A stretch of DNA of 64,000 bases, taken from contig NZ_JWJG01000028.1 in assembly GCF_000818395.1 (NCBI RefSeq), forward strand, positions 406,819-470,818. The letters are read 5' to 3'. A program made the position numbers and the translations under genes. Each line of letters begins with the position of its first letter. The first letter of the stretch is position 1. The notes beneath the pieces are model-generated. The model was not told where the DNA came from. It saw nothing but the letters and a program-made list of their open reading frames with translations, and ran no database searches. This DNA is from Noviherbaspirillum autotrophicum. Its GTDB lineage: Bacteria > Pseudomonadota > Gammaproteobacteria > Burkholderiales > Burkholderiaceae_D. This document shows, piece after piece, positions 54,947 through 63,767 of this stretch.

Positions 54947-55315
54947 GTGAATGCGAGTGCCTTACGAATGACAGCGACTTTTTTCCTGTTCTGGGTCACA
55001 GCCGCTTCATGCCAGGATGGCCGCAACGGGGAAAGCGGCAATGCGGCGCGCGGCAAGGCGGCAATCGAAAGACATGCGTGCACTGCTTGTCATGCGATTC
55101 CGAACATCCGGGGTTCAGGCGGCAACGTCGGACCGCCGTTGGGCAGGATGGGCGAACGCAGCTACATCGCAGGCGAGTTGCCCAATACACAGGCCAACAT
55201 GGTGCGCTGGTTGCGTAATCCCCCAGCGGTCGTACCGCATACCGCGATGCCGAATCTCGGCATAGACGAGACAGAAGCCAAAGACATGGCCGCCTTTCTC
55301 GCAACGCTCAAATGA
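54947..55315 (+). CDS. Small c-type cytochrome, possibly a lipoprotein
   Basis: 122 residues from a GTG at 54947, chosen because GGAAA lies about 7 bases upstream; an ATG at 54968 lacks a ribosome-binding site. The signal peptide ends in TAASC, a possible lipobox. A single haem site CTACH follows, with the axial methionine in TAMPNLG. It is exported and probably an electron donor or partner to the oxidase encoded upstream. The C-terminal half resembles the second haem domain of the next gene (NTQANMVRWLRNP against NSPENMLRWLRDP), which suggests a shared origin. Confidence 0.8.
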   Translation: MNASALRMTATFFLFWVTAASCQDGRNGESGNAARGKAAIERHACTACHAIPNIRGSGGNVGPPLGRMGERSYIAGELPNTQANMVRWLRNPPAVVPHTAMPNLGIDETEAKDMAAFLATLK

Positions 55316-55353
55316 CGCAGGAGCCTTTTATATATTGACAGTCGGATTGGGAA

Positions 55354-56220
55354 ATGGATACCTATCAACCCTTGCGCACCGCGGTGGCGACCGTCTTCGC
55401 CCTTGTCGTGCTGGCAGCGATCGCCGGCGGCATCGTCGTCTATTTTGGGTTGTACAACGTGGCAGCCACGCATGAGCATGCCAACGTCCTTTACCATCTC
55501 CTTCACACGGTCATGCGCAGATCGGTCGGCGCGCGGGCCGACGATATCCCGGTGCCAAACCTCGATAGTCCGCATCGACTTGATAACGGCTTTGTGCTGT
55601 TCCGTGAACATTGCGTACAGTGCCATGGCGCGCCGGGGGTCTCGCCGCGGGCATTCGCATTCGGCTTGCGCCCCGCGCCGCCCGATCTCGTTCCCCCGGC
55701 AAAGGATTGGCCACCATCTCATTTGTACTGGGTCATCAAATATGGCGTCAAGATGACCGCGATGCCCGCGTGGGAGTACCAAGTCAGCGAGCAGGAACTC
55801 TGGGACCTGACCGCGTTTATAAAACGATTGCCGACTCTCTCGCCGGCAGACTATCGCCAGTGGAATACACGCCTGCCGCCGACCGGCAATACTGCTGTGG
55901 CCAATGCGCTCCCCTCGAGCAGGATTGGCAACGTAATGGCAGGACGCCGCGCCATTGATGAATATCTTTGTGCGACCTGCCATCAAATACCGGGTGTGGT
56001 TGGTGGAGATTCCACGGTCGGACCGCCGCTCGCCGGCATTGGCACACGCAAGTACATTGGCGGCACGCTGTCGAATTCGCCGGAAAACATGTTGCGCTGG
56101 CTGCGCGATCCGCAGCAGGTCAAGCCCGACTCTGCAATGCCGAATTTGCACATCCGAGAGCAGGACGCCCGCGATATAGCCGCTTATCTCTATACCCTCA
56201 ACCAGACCTCCCCCCAATGA
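55354..56220 (+). CDS. Di-haem cytochrome c, membrane anchored
   Basis: 288 residues. One N-terminal membrane helix (about 10-35) anchors two cytochrome c domains. Haem sites are CVQCH (about 90) and CATCH (about 205), with methionine ligands in TAMPAWE and SAMPNLH. It should carry electrons on the periplasmic side and feed the caa3-type oxidase. It lies 38 bp after the small cytochrome and is followed with overlap by the glucosidase frame. The second domain is a paralogue of the small cytochrome before it. Confidence 0.85.
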   Translation: MDTYQPLRTAVATVFALVVLAAIAGGIVVYFGLYNVAATHEHANVLYHLLHTVMRRSVGARADDIPVPNLDSPHRLDNGFVLFREHCVQCHGAPGVSPRAFAFGLRPAPPDLVPPAKDWPPSHLYWVIKYGVKMTAMPAWEYQVSEQELWDLTAFIKRLPTLSPADYRQWNTRLPPTGNTAVANALPSSRIGNVMAGRRAIDEYLCATCHQIPGVVGGDSTVGPPLAGIGTRKYIGGTLSNSPENMLRWLRDPQQVKPDSAMPNLHIREQDARDIAAYLYTLNQTSPQ

Positions 56221-56303
56221 GCGTGGACATATCGGACAGGAAACAAGCGGAGCTCACAAAACCCCTTTTCATGCAGGCCCCTGGAAAAACTGAAGGAAGA
56301 GAA

Positions 56304-58535
56304 ATGTCTAGAAAAACTCATGAAGACATACGGCACGAAGCAGGAAGCCGCCGTATCGTTCAGCACGGCCGCTCCTCAACAACTTCCAGTATCGCCCACG
56401 CCATCGTCATCAAAAGCGACGAACTCTTCTTCCTATGCGAAGCGAACGGCGACGTACCATTCGACGGGTCGAACGGCCTTGGCTTCTACTATCATGACTG
56501 CCGCTATCTGAACGGCTATGAACTGCGACTGGACGGCATGACGGCCGACCGGTTGGCATCGACTGCGGTGGAAGGATCATCGGCCACCTTCGTGCTGGCC
56601 AATCGCGACGTCAAAACTGCAGGCAATGATCTGCTGGAAAAGGAAAGTATCGGCATCAAATGGGAGCGCACGCTCGACGCGAACACATGCGCACTGCATG
56701 ACAGCATCGCGTTCAGCAATTTTGGCGTCAAACCAGTCGACCTGCCACTCACGATTCGTCTGCGTTGCAAATTTGAGCCGATATTCGCTGTGCGCGGCGC
56801 TCCGCCGAAGAAGCGCGGAAAACTGGAGCCGACACGGTGGGAGAATTCGGCGCTGCATTTCGAGTACGAAGGTGCCGACAAGGTGCGCCGCTCGCTTTCC
56901 GCGCTATTCCACCCGGCGCCGCACCAGACGACGGACACGACAGCGGAGTTCAATCTGTCGATCGCGCCGCATGCCACCGCGACGATCCGATGCTCATTGC
57001 ATATCAGCGAGTCACCAAATGACAGCCAGCGTCGAGCACCGCGCATGCCCGCCTCGCAGGATGAGCACGACGACGATTTCAAGCGCGTACGGCAAGCACA
57101 TAACCAGGCGAGTGGTGAATGGCTGAAAAATGCCACGCGATTGGACTCGGACGATCCGCGCCTCAATCGTGTCGTGGATCAGTCACTGCGCGACCTACAT
57201 TTGCTCAGCACGCCGATGCACGGACATCGATACTTTTCCGCGGGTGTGCCGTGGTATGTGACGCTGTTCGGTCGCGACGCGATTATTTCGGCGCTTGAGA
57301 CGCTGGCGTTCCTGCCTGGGCGGGCCGAGGATACTCTGCGGCTTCTGGCGTCATTCCAGGGAACGCGAGAGGACCACTGGCGCGACGAAGAGCCGGGAAA
57401 AATCATGCACGAGCTGCGCGTCGGCGAGATGGCGCACCTCGACGAGATTCCGCAAACGCCGTACTACGGCACGGTCGATGCGACGCCGCTGTTCCTCATC
57501 CTGCTCGCACGGCATGCCGAGTGGACCGGCCGCCTCGATCTGTTCACGGAACTTAAGCCGCATGTGCAGGTGGCACTGTCTTGGATCGACCACGCGATCG
57601 CTCAAAGCGGATCAGGCTACCTGACATACGCAACCCTGTCGGGCAGCGGTCTCACGAACCAGGGCTGGAAGGATTCCGGCGACTCGATCATGAATTGCGA
57701 CGGCAGCCTGGCGACGCCGCCGATCGCGTTGGTGGAGGTTCAGGGCTACGTTTATATGGCGAAAAAAGCGATGGCTGCCCTTTATCGCCGCACTGGCGAT
57801 TCGGCCACCGCTGACCGACTCGGGAAGGAAGCCGAGGAACTATGCGCCCGTTTCCAACGCGACTTCTGGATGGACGATCTCGAAACGTACGCGTTGGCTC
57901 TGCAAAAGGGTAATCAGCCTGCAGCGGTCGTCTCATCCAACCCCGGGCATGCGCTGTGGACCGGCATCGCAACACCCGAGCGCGCATTGAAGACGGCCGA
58001 GCGTCTGATGCGGGAAGATATGTTCAGCGGCTGGGGCATACGTACCTTGTCGTCGCGTGAGCGCAGATTCAACCCACTTGGTTATCACGATGGGACAGTA
58101 TGGCCGCACGATAACGCGATTGCCGTGGCCGGATTTCGCCGCTATGGATGCCTCAGTCATCTTTCCCGGGTGATCGACGGAATCGTCGATGCAGCAGTAC
58201 ATTTCCCGCATGGACGGCTGCCGGAAGTGTTCGCCGGGTTTTCACGCCAGGAGTTTTCCGTCCCCGTCCGTTACCCGGTAGCGTGCCATCCTCAGGCCTG
58301 GGCCGCTGGCTCTGTACCGTTCATGATCGAATCCGCGCTCGGGCTTAGGCCCGACGCCTTCAATCACTCCTTGCATATATCGCGTCCCGAGCTTCCCGAA
58401 TCCGTGCATGAGTTGACACTTAAACGGCTACGTGTCGGGGATGCCGTGGCCGAAGTCAGGTTCAAGCGAAACAAGCGCGGCAATGTCGCAGTAGAGCACG
58501 AATGCGCCGGTCATCTTGATGTGATTCTCGAATGA
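56304..58535 (+). CDS. GDE-type amylo-alpha-1,6-glucosidase-like protein
   Basis: 743 residues from the ATG at 56304, which has a strong GAAGGAAGAG ribosome-binding site; an upstream in-frame ATG at 56217 overlaps the cytochrome stop but lacks one. The N-terminal beta domain (HAIVIKSDELFFLCEANGDV) and the (alpha/alpha)6 barrel (YFSAGVPWYVTLFGRDAIIS, GYHDGTVWPHDNAIA) fit the GDE_N_bis / glycogen debranching family. It probably hydrolyses oligosaccharides or glycogen-like material in the cytoplasm. Such genes recur in stress-related clusters with SDR and GMC enzymes like those downstream, so its link to the oxidase genes may be only positional. Confidence 0.85.
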   Translation: MSRKTHEDIRHEAGSRRIVQHGRSSTTSSIAHAIVIKSDELFFLCEANGDVPFDGSNGLGFYYHDCRYLNGYELRLDGMTADRLASTAVEGSSATFVLANRDVKTAGNDLLEKESIGIKWERTLDANTCALHDSIAFSNFGVKPVDLPLTIRLRCKFEPIFAVRGAPPKKRGKLEPTRWENSALHFEYEGADKVRRSLSALFHPAPHQTTDTTAEFNLSIAPHATATIRCSLHISESPNDSQRRAPRMPASQDEHDDDFKRVRQAHNQASGEWLKNATRLDSDDPRLNRVVDQSLRDLHLLSTPMHGHRYFSAGVPWYVTLFGRDAIISALETLAFLPGRAEDTLRLLASFQGTREDHWRDEEPGKIMHELRVGEMAHLDEIPQTPYYGTVDATPLFLILLARHAEWTGRLDLFTELKPHVQVALSWIDHAIAQSGSGYLTYATLSGSGLTNQGWKDSGDSIMNCDGSLATPPIALVEVQGYVYMAKKAMAALYRRTGDSATADRLGKEAEELCARFQRDFWMDDLETYALALQKGNQPAAVVSSNPGHALWTGIATPERALKTAERLMREDMFSGWGIRTLSSRERRFNPLGYHDGTVWPHDNAIAVAGFRRYGCLSHLSRVIDGIVDAAVHFPHGRLPEVFAGFSRQEFSVPVRYPVACHPQAWAAGSVPFMIESALGLRPDAFNHSLHISRPELPESVHELTLKRLRVGDAVAEVRFKRNKRGNVAVEHECAGHLDVILE

Positions 58536-58557
58536 CGCTGCACCATGCAGGCGTTTT
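58535..58557 (+). terminator. Possible Rho-independent terminator after the glucosidase gene
   Basis: ACG-CTGCA-CCA-TGCAG-(G)-CGT followed by TTTT. The stem has eight pairs with one bulged G, a 3-base loop and a short T-run. It begins at the stop codon, so it would end the oxidase-glucosidase operon. Confidence 0.45.
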
Positions 58558-59031
58558 GTCGTCTTCGGTTCAAGCAAATGACTGCTATGTTTAACGCCAG
58601 TCGAAGGGAGTTGCTACGCATTGCTGAGCTCTCCATTGCTGGGACGGGAGAAAAGTGGGCATCGAATTAACCGGTCATCTGCACGTTTTGAAAATCATTG
58701 CTCCGCATCGCCAAAGCATCAGCATTGAAGTGAATTACCGAGAAGCTGCATAGCGGATTATTGCAATCAGCTCCTCAATTGCATCAAGGTACTGTCGGCC
58801 CAGCTCCGTCCTAGGGCGCCTAAATATATTTATACAAATATTTCCGAACTTTCGGCCCGTCGCCTTTATCAAAAATAGCATGTGAGTGTGGGCTGCACAG
58901 GCCAAAGAAGGGTATTCCCGACATGGGTGCCTTCTTGCCATCCTCACGTTGCATTGGTGAATGGTCGAAGTTGCGATTATTTAGCCGAGCATAGTATCGA
59001 TAGGAATTTCGCTCCAACGTGTGGGGACATA
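58558..59031. other. AT-rich intergenic region
   Basis: About 470 bp of mixed, partly AT-rich DNA with no supported gene. A minus-strand frame (58735-58947) has a protein-like end (LGRQYLDAIEELIAIIRYAA) but no start signal. The promoter of the SDR gene should lie at 58830-59020. GGGGACATA just before 59032 is its ribosome-binding site. Confidence 0.4.
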
Positions 59032-60060
59032 ATGAAAAATGGTCGTCCAGAAGTTGTAGTCATTACCGGCGCTACGGCCGGCATCGGTCGCGCGGCCGTG
59101 CAGGAATTTGCGAGACACGGCGCTTCGATTGCCCTGCTAGCACGCGACCACGAACGGCTTGAAGCTGCGCGGGCGGAAGTCGAACAGCTTGGCGGCAAGG
59201 CAATCGCGATTCCGACCGACATGGCAGATTATGCACAGGTGGAAGCCGCCGCAGAACGCGTGGAACGCGAACTTGGCCCCATCGACATCTGGATTAACGA
59301 TGCGATGGCCACAATCTTGGCACCCTTCGATGAAATCGAGCCGGAAGATTACCGGCGCGTCACCGACGTGACATATCACGGGTTCGTCTGGGGTACGATG
59401 GCCGCTCTGAAAAGAATGCGCCCGCGCGACCGCGGCACCATCGTGCAGGTCGGCTCCGCGCTCGCCTATCGCTCCATTCCATTGCAGTCGCCTTATTGCG
59501 GCGCCAAGCACGCGATGAAGGGATTTACTCAGTCCGTCCGGACTGAACTGGAGCATGACAAGAGCAAGGTACATCTCGTCATTCTCGACATGCCGGGTGT
59601 GAATACGCCGCAGTTCGACTGGTGCAAGACCACCCTCGACCACCATCCCAAACCGATGGGGAAGTACTACCAGCCGGAAGTCGCGGCCCGTGCGATCTAC
59701 TGGGCGGCCCATTCCCGCCGTGCCGAGGTAGTCGTCGGCATGCCGTCTTTGCTGGCCATTATCGGTGAAAAGTTCATCCCGCATCTGCTTGACCGGTATC
59801 TCGCGCGTACTGGGTTCAAGGGGCAGCAGACGCAACAGCCCATTCCGCCGGACCGCCCCTCCAATCTGTGGCAGCCGGTGCCTGGACCCTATTCGGCGCA
59901 TGGCGCTTTCGATCAAGGCGCACGTCGTCACAGCGTCGAACTATGGGCCAGCATGAACCGCACCTGGCTGCTGGCCGACGGCTTGGCGCTCGGACTGTTC
60001 CTACGCTCGCGACTTCGTCGAGACAACGCAAGAGTGCGGGTCTCGACGAGCGCATCCTAA
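59032..60060 (+). CDS. SDR-family oxidoreductase
   Basis: 342 residues from the ATG at 59032 with a GGGG ribosome-binding site; the longer frame from 58882 is AT-rich non-coding. The cofactor motif is TGATAGIG (about residue 13), the catalytic serine is in VQVGSALAYR, and the YxxxK motif is YCGAKHA. The usual NNAG reads NDAM. A C-terminal extension of about 90 residues includes a final hydrophobic helix (WLLADGLALGLFLRSRL) that could tether it to the membrane. It acts on an alcohol or carbonyl with NAD(P). The substrate is unknown. Confidence 0.85.
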   Translation: MKNGRPEVVVITGATAGIGRAAVQEFARHGASIALLARDHERLEAARAEVEQLGGKAIAIPTDMADYAQVEAAAERVERELGPIDIWINDAMATILAPFDEIEPEDYRRVTDVTYHGFVWGTMAALKRMRPRDRGTIVQVGSALAYRSIPLQSPYCGAKHAMKGFTQSVRTELEHDKSKVHLVILDMPGVNTPQFDWCKTTLDHHPKPMGKYYQPEVAARAIYWAAHSRRAEVVVGMPSLLAIIGEKFIPHLLDRYLARTGFKGQQTQQPIPPDRPSNLWQPVPGPYSAHGAFDQGARRHSVELWASMNRTWLLADGLALGLFLRSRLRRDNARVRVSTSAS

Positions 60061-60358
60061 CGTTGACCGATCAGCCGGAAGTGGTGTTGAGAATACAGAT
60101 ATGGCTTCCGGTCGCGCACAGAGGCTTTCTGCCATTCATTCCACGTTAAACGTCGAACCTGGGATCGACATTGCCGGTTATGGCGAAGTGCACGACTGCG
60201 ACATGGTGGCGGTGACGGGCCACGGTTATGAACAGTTGTCTGCGTTTCAACTGGCAGTGGACGACTCGTGCATCAGTCCAGGATGCAGTTGAAAACATGT
60301 ACGCAAACAGCGCGAAGCACAATTTGATCCAATCCGTCCTTCAGAAAGCGAGTTCAAC
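60061..60358. other. Intergenic region before the TPP enzyme
   Basis: About 300 bp with no supported gene. A short plus-strand frame (60101-60292) has no start signal or family. The promoter of the downstream operon may lie here. Confidence 0.35.
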
Positions 60359-62146
60359 ATGAGCAAAACCGTTGGCGATTTCTTTGTTGAACGTTTGTAC
60401 GAATGGGGCGTGCGCCGCATCTTCGGTTATCCCGGTGACGGCATCAATGGCGTGCTTGGCGCGCTCGACCGTGCTAAGCACAAGATTGAATTCATCCAGG
60501 TGCGCCACGAGGAAATGGCGGCGTTCATGGCGTCCGCCTATGCCAAATTCACTGGCGAACTTGGCGTATGCCTGTCGACTGGCGGGCCGGGTGCGTCGCA
60601 TCTGATCACCGGGCTGTATGACGCGAAGATGGACCACATGCCGGTCCTGGCCATCAGCGGCCAGGCTCCGCGCACGGCGCGCGGCGCGCATTATCAGCAG
60701 GAATTGAATCTCGACCGGATGTTTTCGGATGTGGCCGACTTTGTGCAGGAAGCGGAAGCGCCGGCGCAAGTGCGCCATATGGTGGACCGCGGCATACGGA
60801 TAGCCATTGCGCGCAATGGCGTCGCCGTTCTCATTCTGCCGGGCGATCTACAGGATCTCCCGTATGAAGATCCGCCGCGCCATCATGGCGCGGTGTTGTC
60901 CGGAATCGGCTATAGCAAGCCGAAGGTGCTTCCCTATGAGACCGACCTGCAGCGTGCGGCCGAGGTGCTGAACGCCGGCAAAAAAGTGGCCATCCTGGTG
61001 GGCGCAGGTGCGCTCGGTGCCACGGCGGAAGTGATTGCCGTCGCGGATAGGCTCGGTGCGGGCGCCGCAAAGGCCTTGCTTGGAAAGGCCGTGTTGCCGG
61101 ACGACTTGCCGTGGGTGACCGGCTCAATCGGCTATCTGGGCACCGAGCCGAGCTACGACATGATGATGAAATGCGACACGCTGCTGATGATCGGCTCCGG
61201 CTTCCCCTATACCGAATTCTTGCCGAAAGAAGGCAATGCGCGCGGAGTACAGATCGATATCGATCCGGGCATGTTGAGCATCCGCTATCCGGCCGAAGTG
61301 AATCTGCATGGAGATGCGGCCGAAACGCTGCGCGCGCTGATCCCTTTGCTGGATCAAAAAACCGACCTATCCTGGCGCAGGCACATCGCAAAGCATGTCG
61401 ACGACTGGTGGACGACGATGGAAAACCGTGCGCTGCAAACCGCGCATCCGATCAATCCCCAACGAGTGGTCAGGGAATTGTCACCCCGTACGCCTGACCG
61501 GGCCATTATTACCAGTGACTCCGGCTCATGCGCGAACTGGTACGCGCGCGACTTGAAGATTCGTCACGGCCAAATGTGCTCGCTTTCCGGCGGCTTGGCC
61601 TCGATGGGCGCAGCCGTTCCCTATGCGATTGCCGCCAAGTTCGCGCATCCGGACCGGCCGGTAATCGCCCTGGTGGGCGACGGCGCCATGCAGATGAACA
61701 ATATGGCGGAGCTGATCACGGTCTCCAAGTATTGGAAACGCTGGTCGACGCCGCAATGGATTGTATGCGTCTTCAATAATGAAGACTTGAATCAGGTGAC
61801 GTGGGAACAACGGGTGATGGAAGGCGATCCGAAGTTCGAAGCCACGCAGCAGATTCCCAATGTTCCTTATCACAAGTTTGGCGAATTGATTGGCTTGACG
61901 GGCATTTTCTGCGACCAGGAACAACATGTCGGTGCTGCCTGGGAAGCAGCGTTGGCATCGGACCGGCCGGTCGTGCTGGAATTCAAGACTGACCCCGAGG
62001 TGCCGCCGCTGCCGTCACACATCACGCTGGCGGAAGCGAAAAAATTTGCCGAGACCATTGTGAAAGGCGATCCGCGCGAAGGGCACATGATTGCCGGCGC
62101 GCTCAAGCAAGTCTTCAGCAGCATTATCCCTGGAGACAAGGAATAA
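60359..62146 (+). CDS. Thiamine-pyrophosphate enzyme of the pyruvate oxidase / acetolactate synthase type
   Basis: 595 residues. Catalytic glutamate in VRHEEMAAF (about 50). The central domain has GAGALGATAE. The TPP-binding motif is GDGAMQMNNMAELITVSKYW, ending at FNNEDLN (GDG...NN). The length and order of domains fit pyruvate oxidase / acetolactate synthase-like TPP enzymes. The substrate could be pyruvate or another 2-oxo acid. It is the first gene of a tightly packed operon with three downstream genes, so its product may link to the dehydrogenase they encode. FAD binding, usual in pyruvate oxidases, cannot be decided by eye. Confidence 0.85.
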   Translation: MSKTVGDFFVERLYEWGVRRIFGYPGDGINGVLGALDRAKHKIEFIQVRHEEMAAFMASAYAKFTGELGVCLSTGGPGASHLITGLYDAKMDHMPVLAISGQAPRTARGAHYQQELNLDRMFSDVADFVQEAEAPAQVRHMVDRGIRIAIARNGVAVLILPGDLQDLPYEDPPRHHGAVLSGIGYSKPKVLPYETDLQRAAEVLNAGKKVAILVGAGALGATAEVIAVADRLGAGAAKALLGKAVLPDDLPWVTGSIGYLGTEPSYDMMMKCDTLLMIGSGFPYTEFLPKEGNARGVQIDIDPGMLSIRYPAEVNLHGDAAETLRALIPLLDQKTDLSWRRHIAKHVDDWWTTMENRALQTAHPINPQRVVRELSPRTPDRAIITSDSGSCANWYARDLKIRHGQMCSLSGGLASMGAAVPYAIAAKFAHPDRPVIALVGDGAMQMNNMAELITVSKYWKRWSTPQWIVCVFNNEDLNQVTWEQRVMEGDPKFEATQQIPNVPYHKFGELIGLTGIFCDQEQHVGAAWEAALASDRPVVLEFKTDPEVPPLPSHITLAEAKKFAETIVKGDPREGHMIAGALKQVFSSIIPGDKE

Positions 62147-63174
62147 TGACTGCGCCGGTGCCGTGGCGCACGGCCAGCCTGGATCACCGGCCATCCGGCC
62201 CGACCGTCGCAACGTCGCTCGGCGTGGCGACACTGGGCTTGGCCGCTGTCGCCGGGCTGATCCAGCTGAAGCGAGCCATCCAGGCTAAACCATCCCCACA
62301 TGCGGGTCCGCATCCAGACGCGGTGGCATTAGTAGAGCCGGCGTCGTTCGCCGCGCGCGAATTGCACGGTTCAGCGGCGTTGCTTGCGACATCGGTTCTT
62401 ACCGATAGTGCGCTCGAACACTATCGCGGCGACTTTGAAAATCCCGGCATGATCACGCCGCTGCTGGCATCGCTAATGACGGTAATAGCGGGCGCCAGCA
62501 GTGCCGCGTCGACTACGGGCCGATCAAGAATGACGCGTGACGGCATCTATGCCACGGCAGTGGCGGTCGGCGCCGCCGGTTTCGCCTTCCATCTGTACAA
62601 CGTCTTGCGCCGCCCCGGCGGCCTCGGCTGGCTCAATCTGTTTTATTCGGCACCGATCGGTGCGCCGGCGGCATTGTCGCTGGCCGGTTTGATCGGGCTC
62701 GCCGCGCAACGCGTGCGCGATACTCCCGCTGGCAGCTCTCCGTCCCTGCTCGGGGTGCCTGCGGGGCAAATCCTGTCGGCGCTGACCGGGATCGGGCTAG
62801 CCGGCACTTCGAGCGAAGTTGGCCTGCTGCATTTTCGGGGTGCCTTCCACAACCCTTTCATGTGGTTGCCAGTGACCGTGCCGCCGATTGCGTCAGTGTT
62901 GATGATTGCGGATACCGTTGCGCCGGCGCGGGTGCGACATGGATGGCTCACCCGCGCATGGCTTGCGTTGACCGGCATGCTGGGGATTGCCGGTATTGCC
63001 TTCCATGCCTACGGCGTCGCGCGGCAGATGGGTGGCTGGCGCAATATCCGCCAGAACGTGCTGAGCGGCCCACCCTTGTCCGCCCCGCCAAGCTTTACCG
63101 CATTGGCGCTAGCAGGATTCGCCGCGCTGTCCCTTCGCACACGGCATGAAAACTGGAAGGGGACAGACTCGTGA
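62146..63174 (+). CDS. Membrane protein of unknown function
   Basis: 342 residues; its ATG overlaps the previous stop (TAATG). It has about seven membrane helices (for example LGVATLGLAAVAGLIQL, SAPIGAPAALSLAGLIGL and TRAWLALTGMLGIAGIAFH). Two similar halves each carry a GAxFHL / HFRGAFHNP-type motif, with an F/Y-rich segment before a helix pair, which suggests an internal duplication. I know of no characterised homologue. The co-operonic gene order (TPP enzyme, this protein, subunit-3-like, GMC enzyme) suggests a membrane anchor or electron carrier role, but that is inference. Confidence 0.75.
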   Translation: MTAPVPWRTASLDHRPSGPTVATSLGVATLGLAAVAGLIQLKRAIQAKPSPHAGPHPDAVALVEPASFAARELHGSAALLATSVLTDSALEHYRGDFENPGMITPLLASLMTVIAGASSAASTTGRSRMTRDGIYATAVAVGAAGFAFHLYNVLRRPGGLGWLNLFYSAPIGAPAALSLAGLIGLAAQRVRDTPAGSSPSLLGVPAGQILSALTGIGLAGTSSEVGLLHFRGAFHNPFMWLPVTVPPIASVLMIADTVAPARVRHGWLTRAWLALTGMLGIAGIAFHAYGVARQMGGWRNIRQNVLSGPPLSAPPSFTALALAGFAALSLRTRHENWKGTDS

Positions 63175-63767
63175 AGATGCTTTATCCACACTATGACGTG
63201 CTCGGCAAATGGGATACCCCGTCTTTCGATGACAAAACGCGCGGCGTGCTGGCCGCACGGCTGCATGTCATTCCCGAACGGCGATTCTTTACGCAACACG
63301 AGTGGACCTTGCTGGATTCCATCGTTGCGCGCGTGATGCCACAACCGGAACGCGCCCAGCCGATACCGATCGTGCCGTGGATTGACGATATGTTGTCGAG
63401 CAACCGCGGCGAAGGGTTCCGCAACGACAATATGCCGCCGATGCGCGACGCCTGGCGGGCGGGCTTGGCAGCGATCGACCTGGAATCGCATCGGCGACAT
63501 GGATGCGGATTCGTCGAACTGGATGCCGCATCATGCGATACGTTGTTGCGTGCGATCGAACGAAATCAAGTCGATGCGGCCATCTGGACCACGGTTCCGG
63601 CGCGGGGCTTCTTCATCGACATATTGGTCAAGACTGCTGCCGGCATCTATTATTCCCATCCTGCCGCGTGGAGCGAGATCGGCTTTGGCGGACCGGCCAG
63701 CCCGCGTGGCTATGTGCGCCTCGGCTTCGACGAGCGCGACGCCTGGGAAGCGAAGGAAGCCAGATGA
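63171..63767 (+). CDS. Gluconate 2-dehydrogenase subunit 3-like protein
   Basis: 198 residues. It starts with a GTG at 63171 that overlaps the previous stop by 4 bases; an ATG two codons later is also possible. The pattern FFTQHEWTLLDSIVARVMPQ, later AAGIYYSHPAAWSEIGFGGP and a final GY, matches the small accessory subunit of flavin-dependent membrane dehydrogenases. It forms a complex with the large GMC flavoprotein encoded next. No signal peptide is visible, which is unusual for the periplasmic form. Confidence 0.85.
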   Translation: MKMLYPHYDVLGKWDTPSFDDKTRGVLAARLHVIPERRFFTQHEWTLLDSIVARVMPQPERAQPIPIVPWIDDMLSSNRGEGFRNDNMPPMRDAWRAGLAAIDLESHRRHGCGFVELDAASCDTLLRAIERNQVDAAIWTTVPARGFFIDILVKTAAGIYYSHPAAWSEIGFGGPASPRGYVRLGFDERDAWEAKEAR

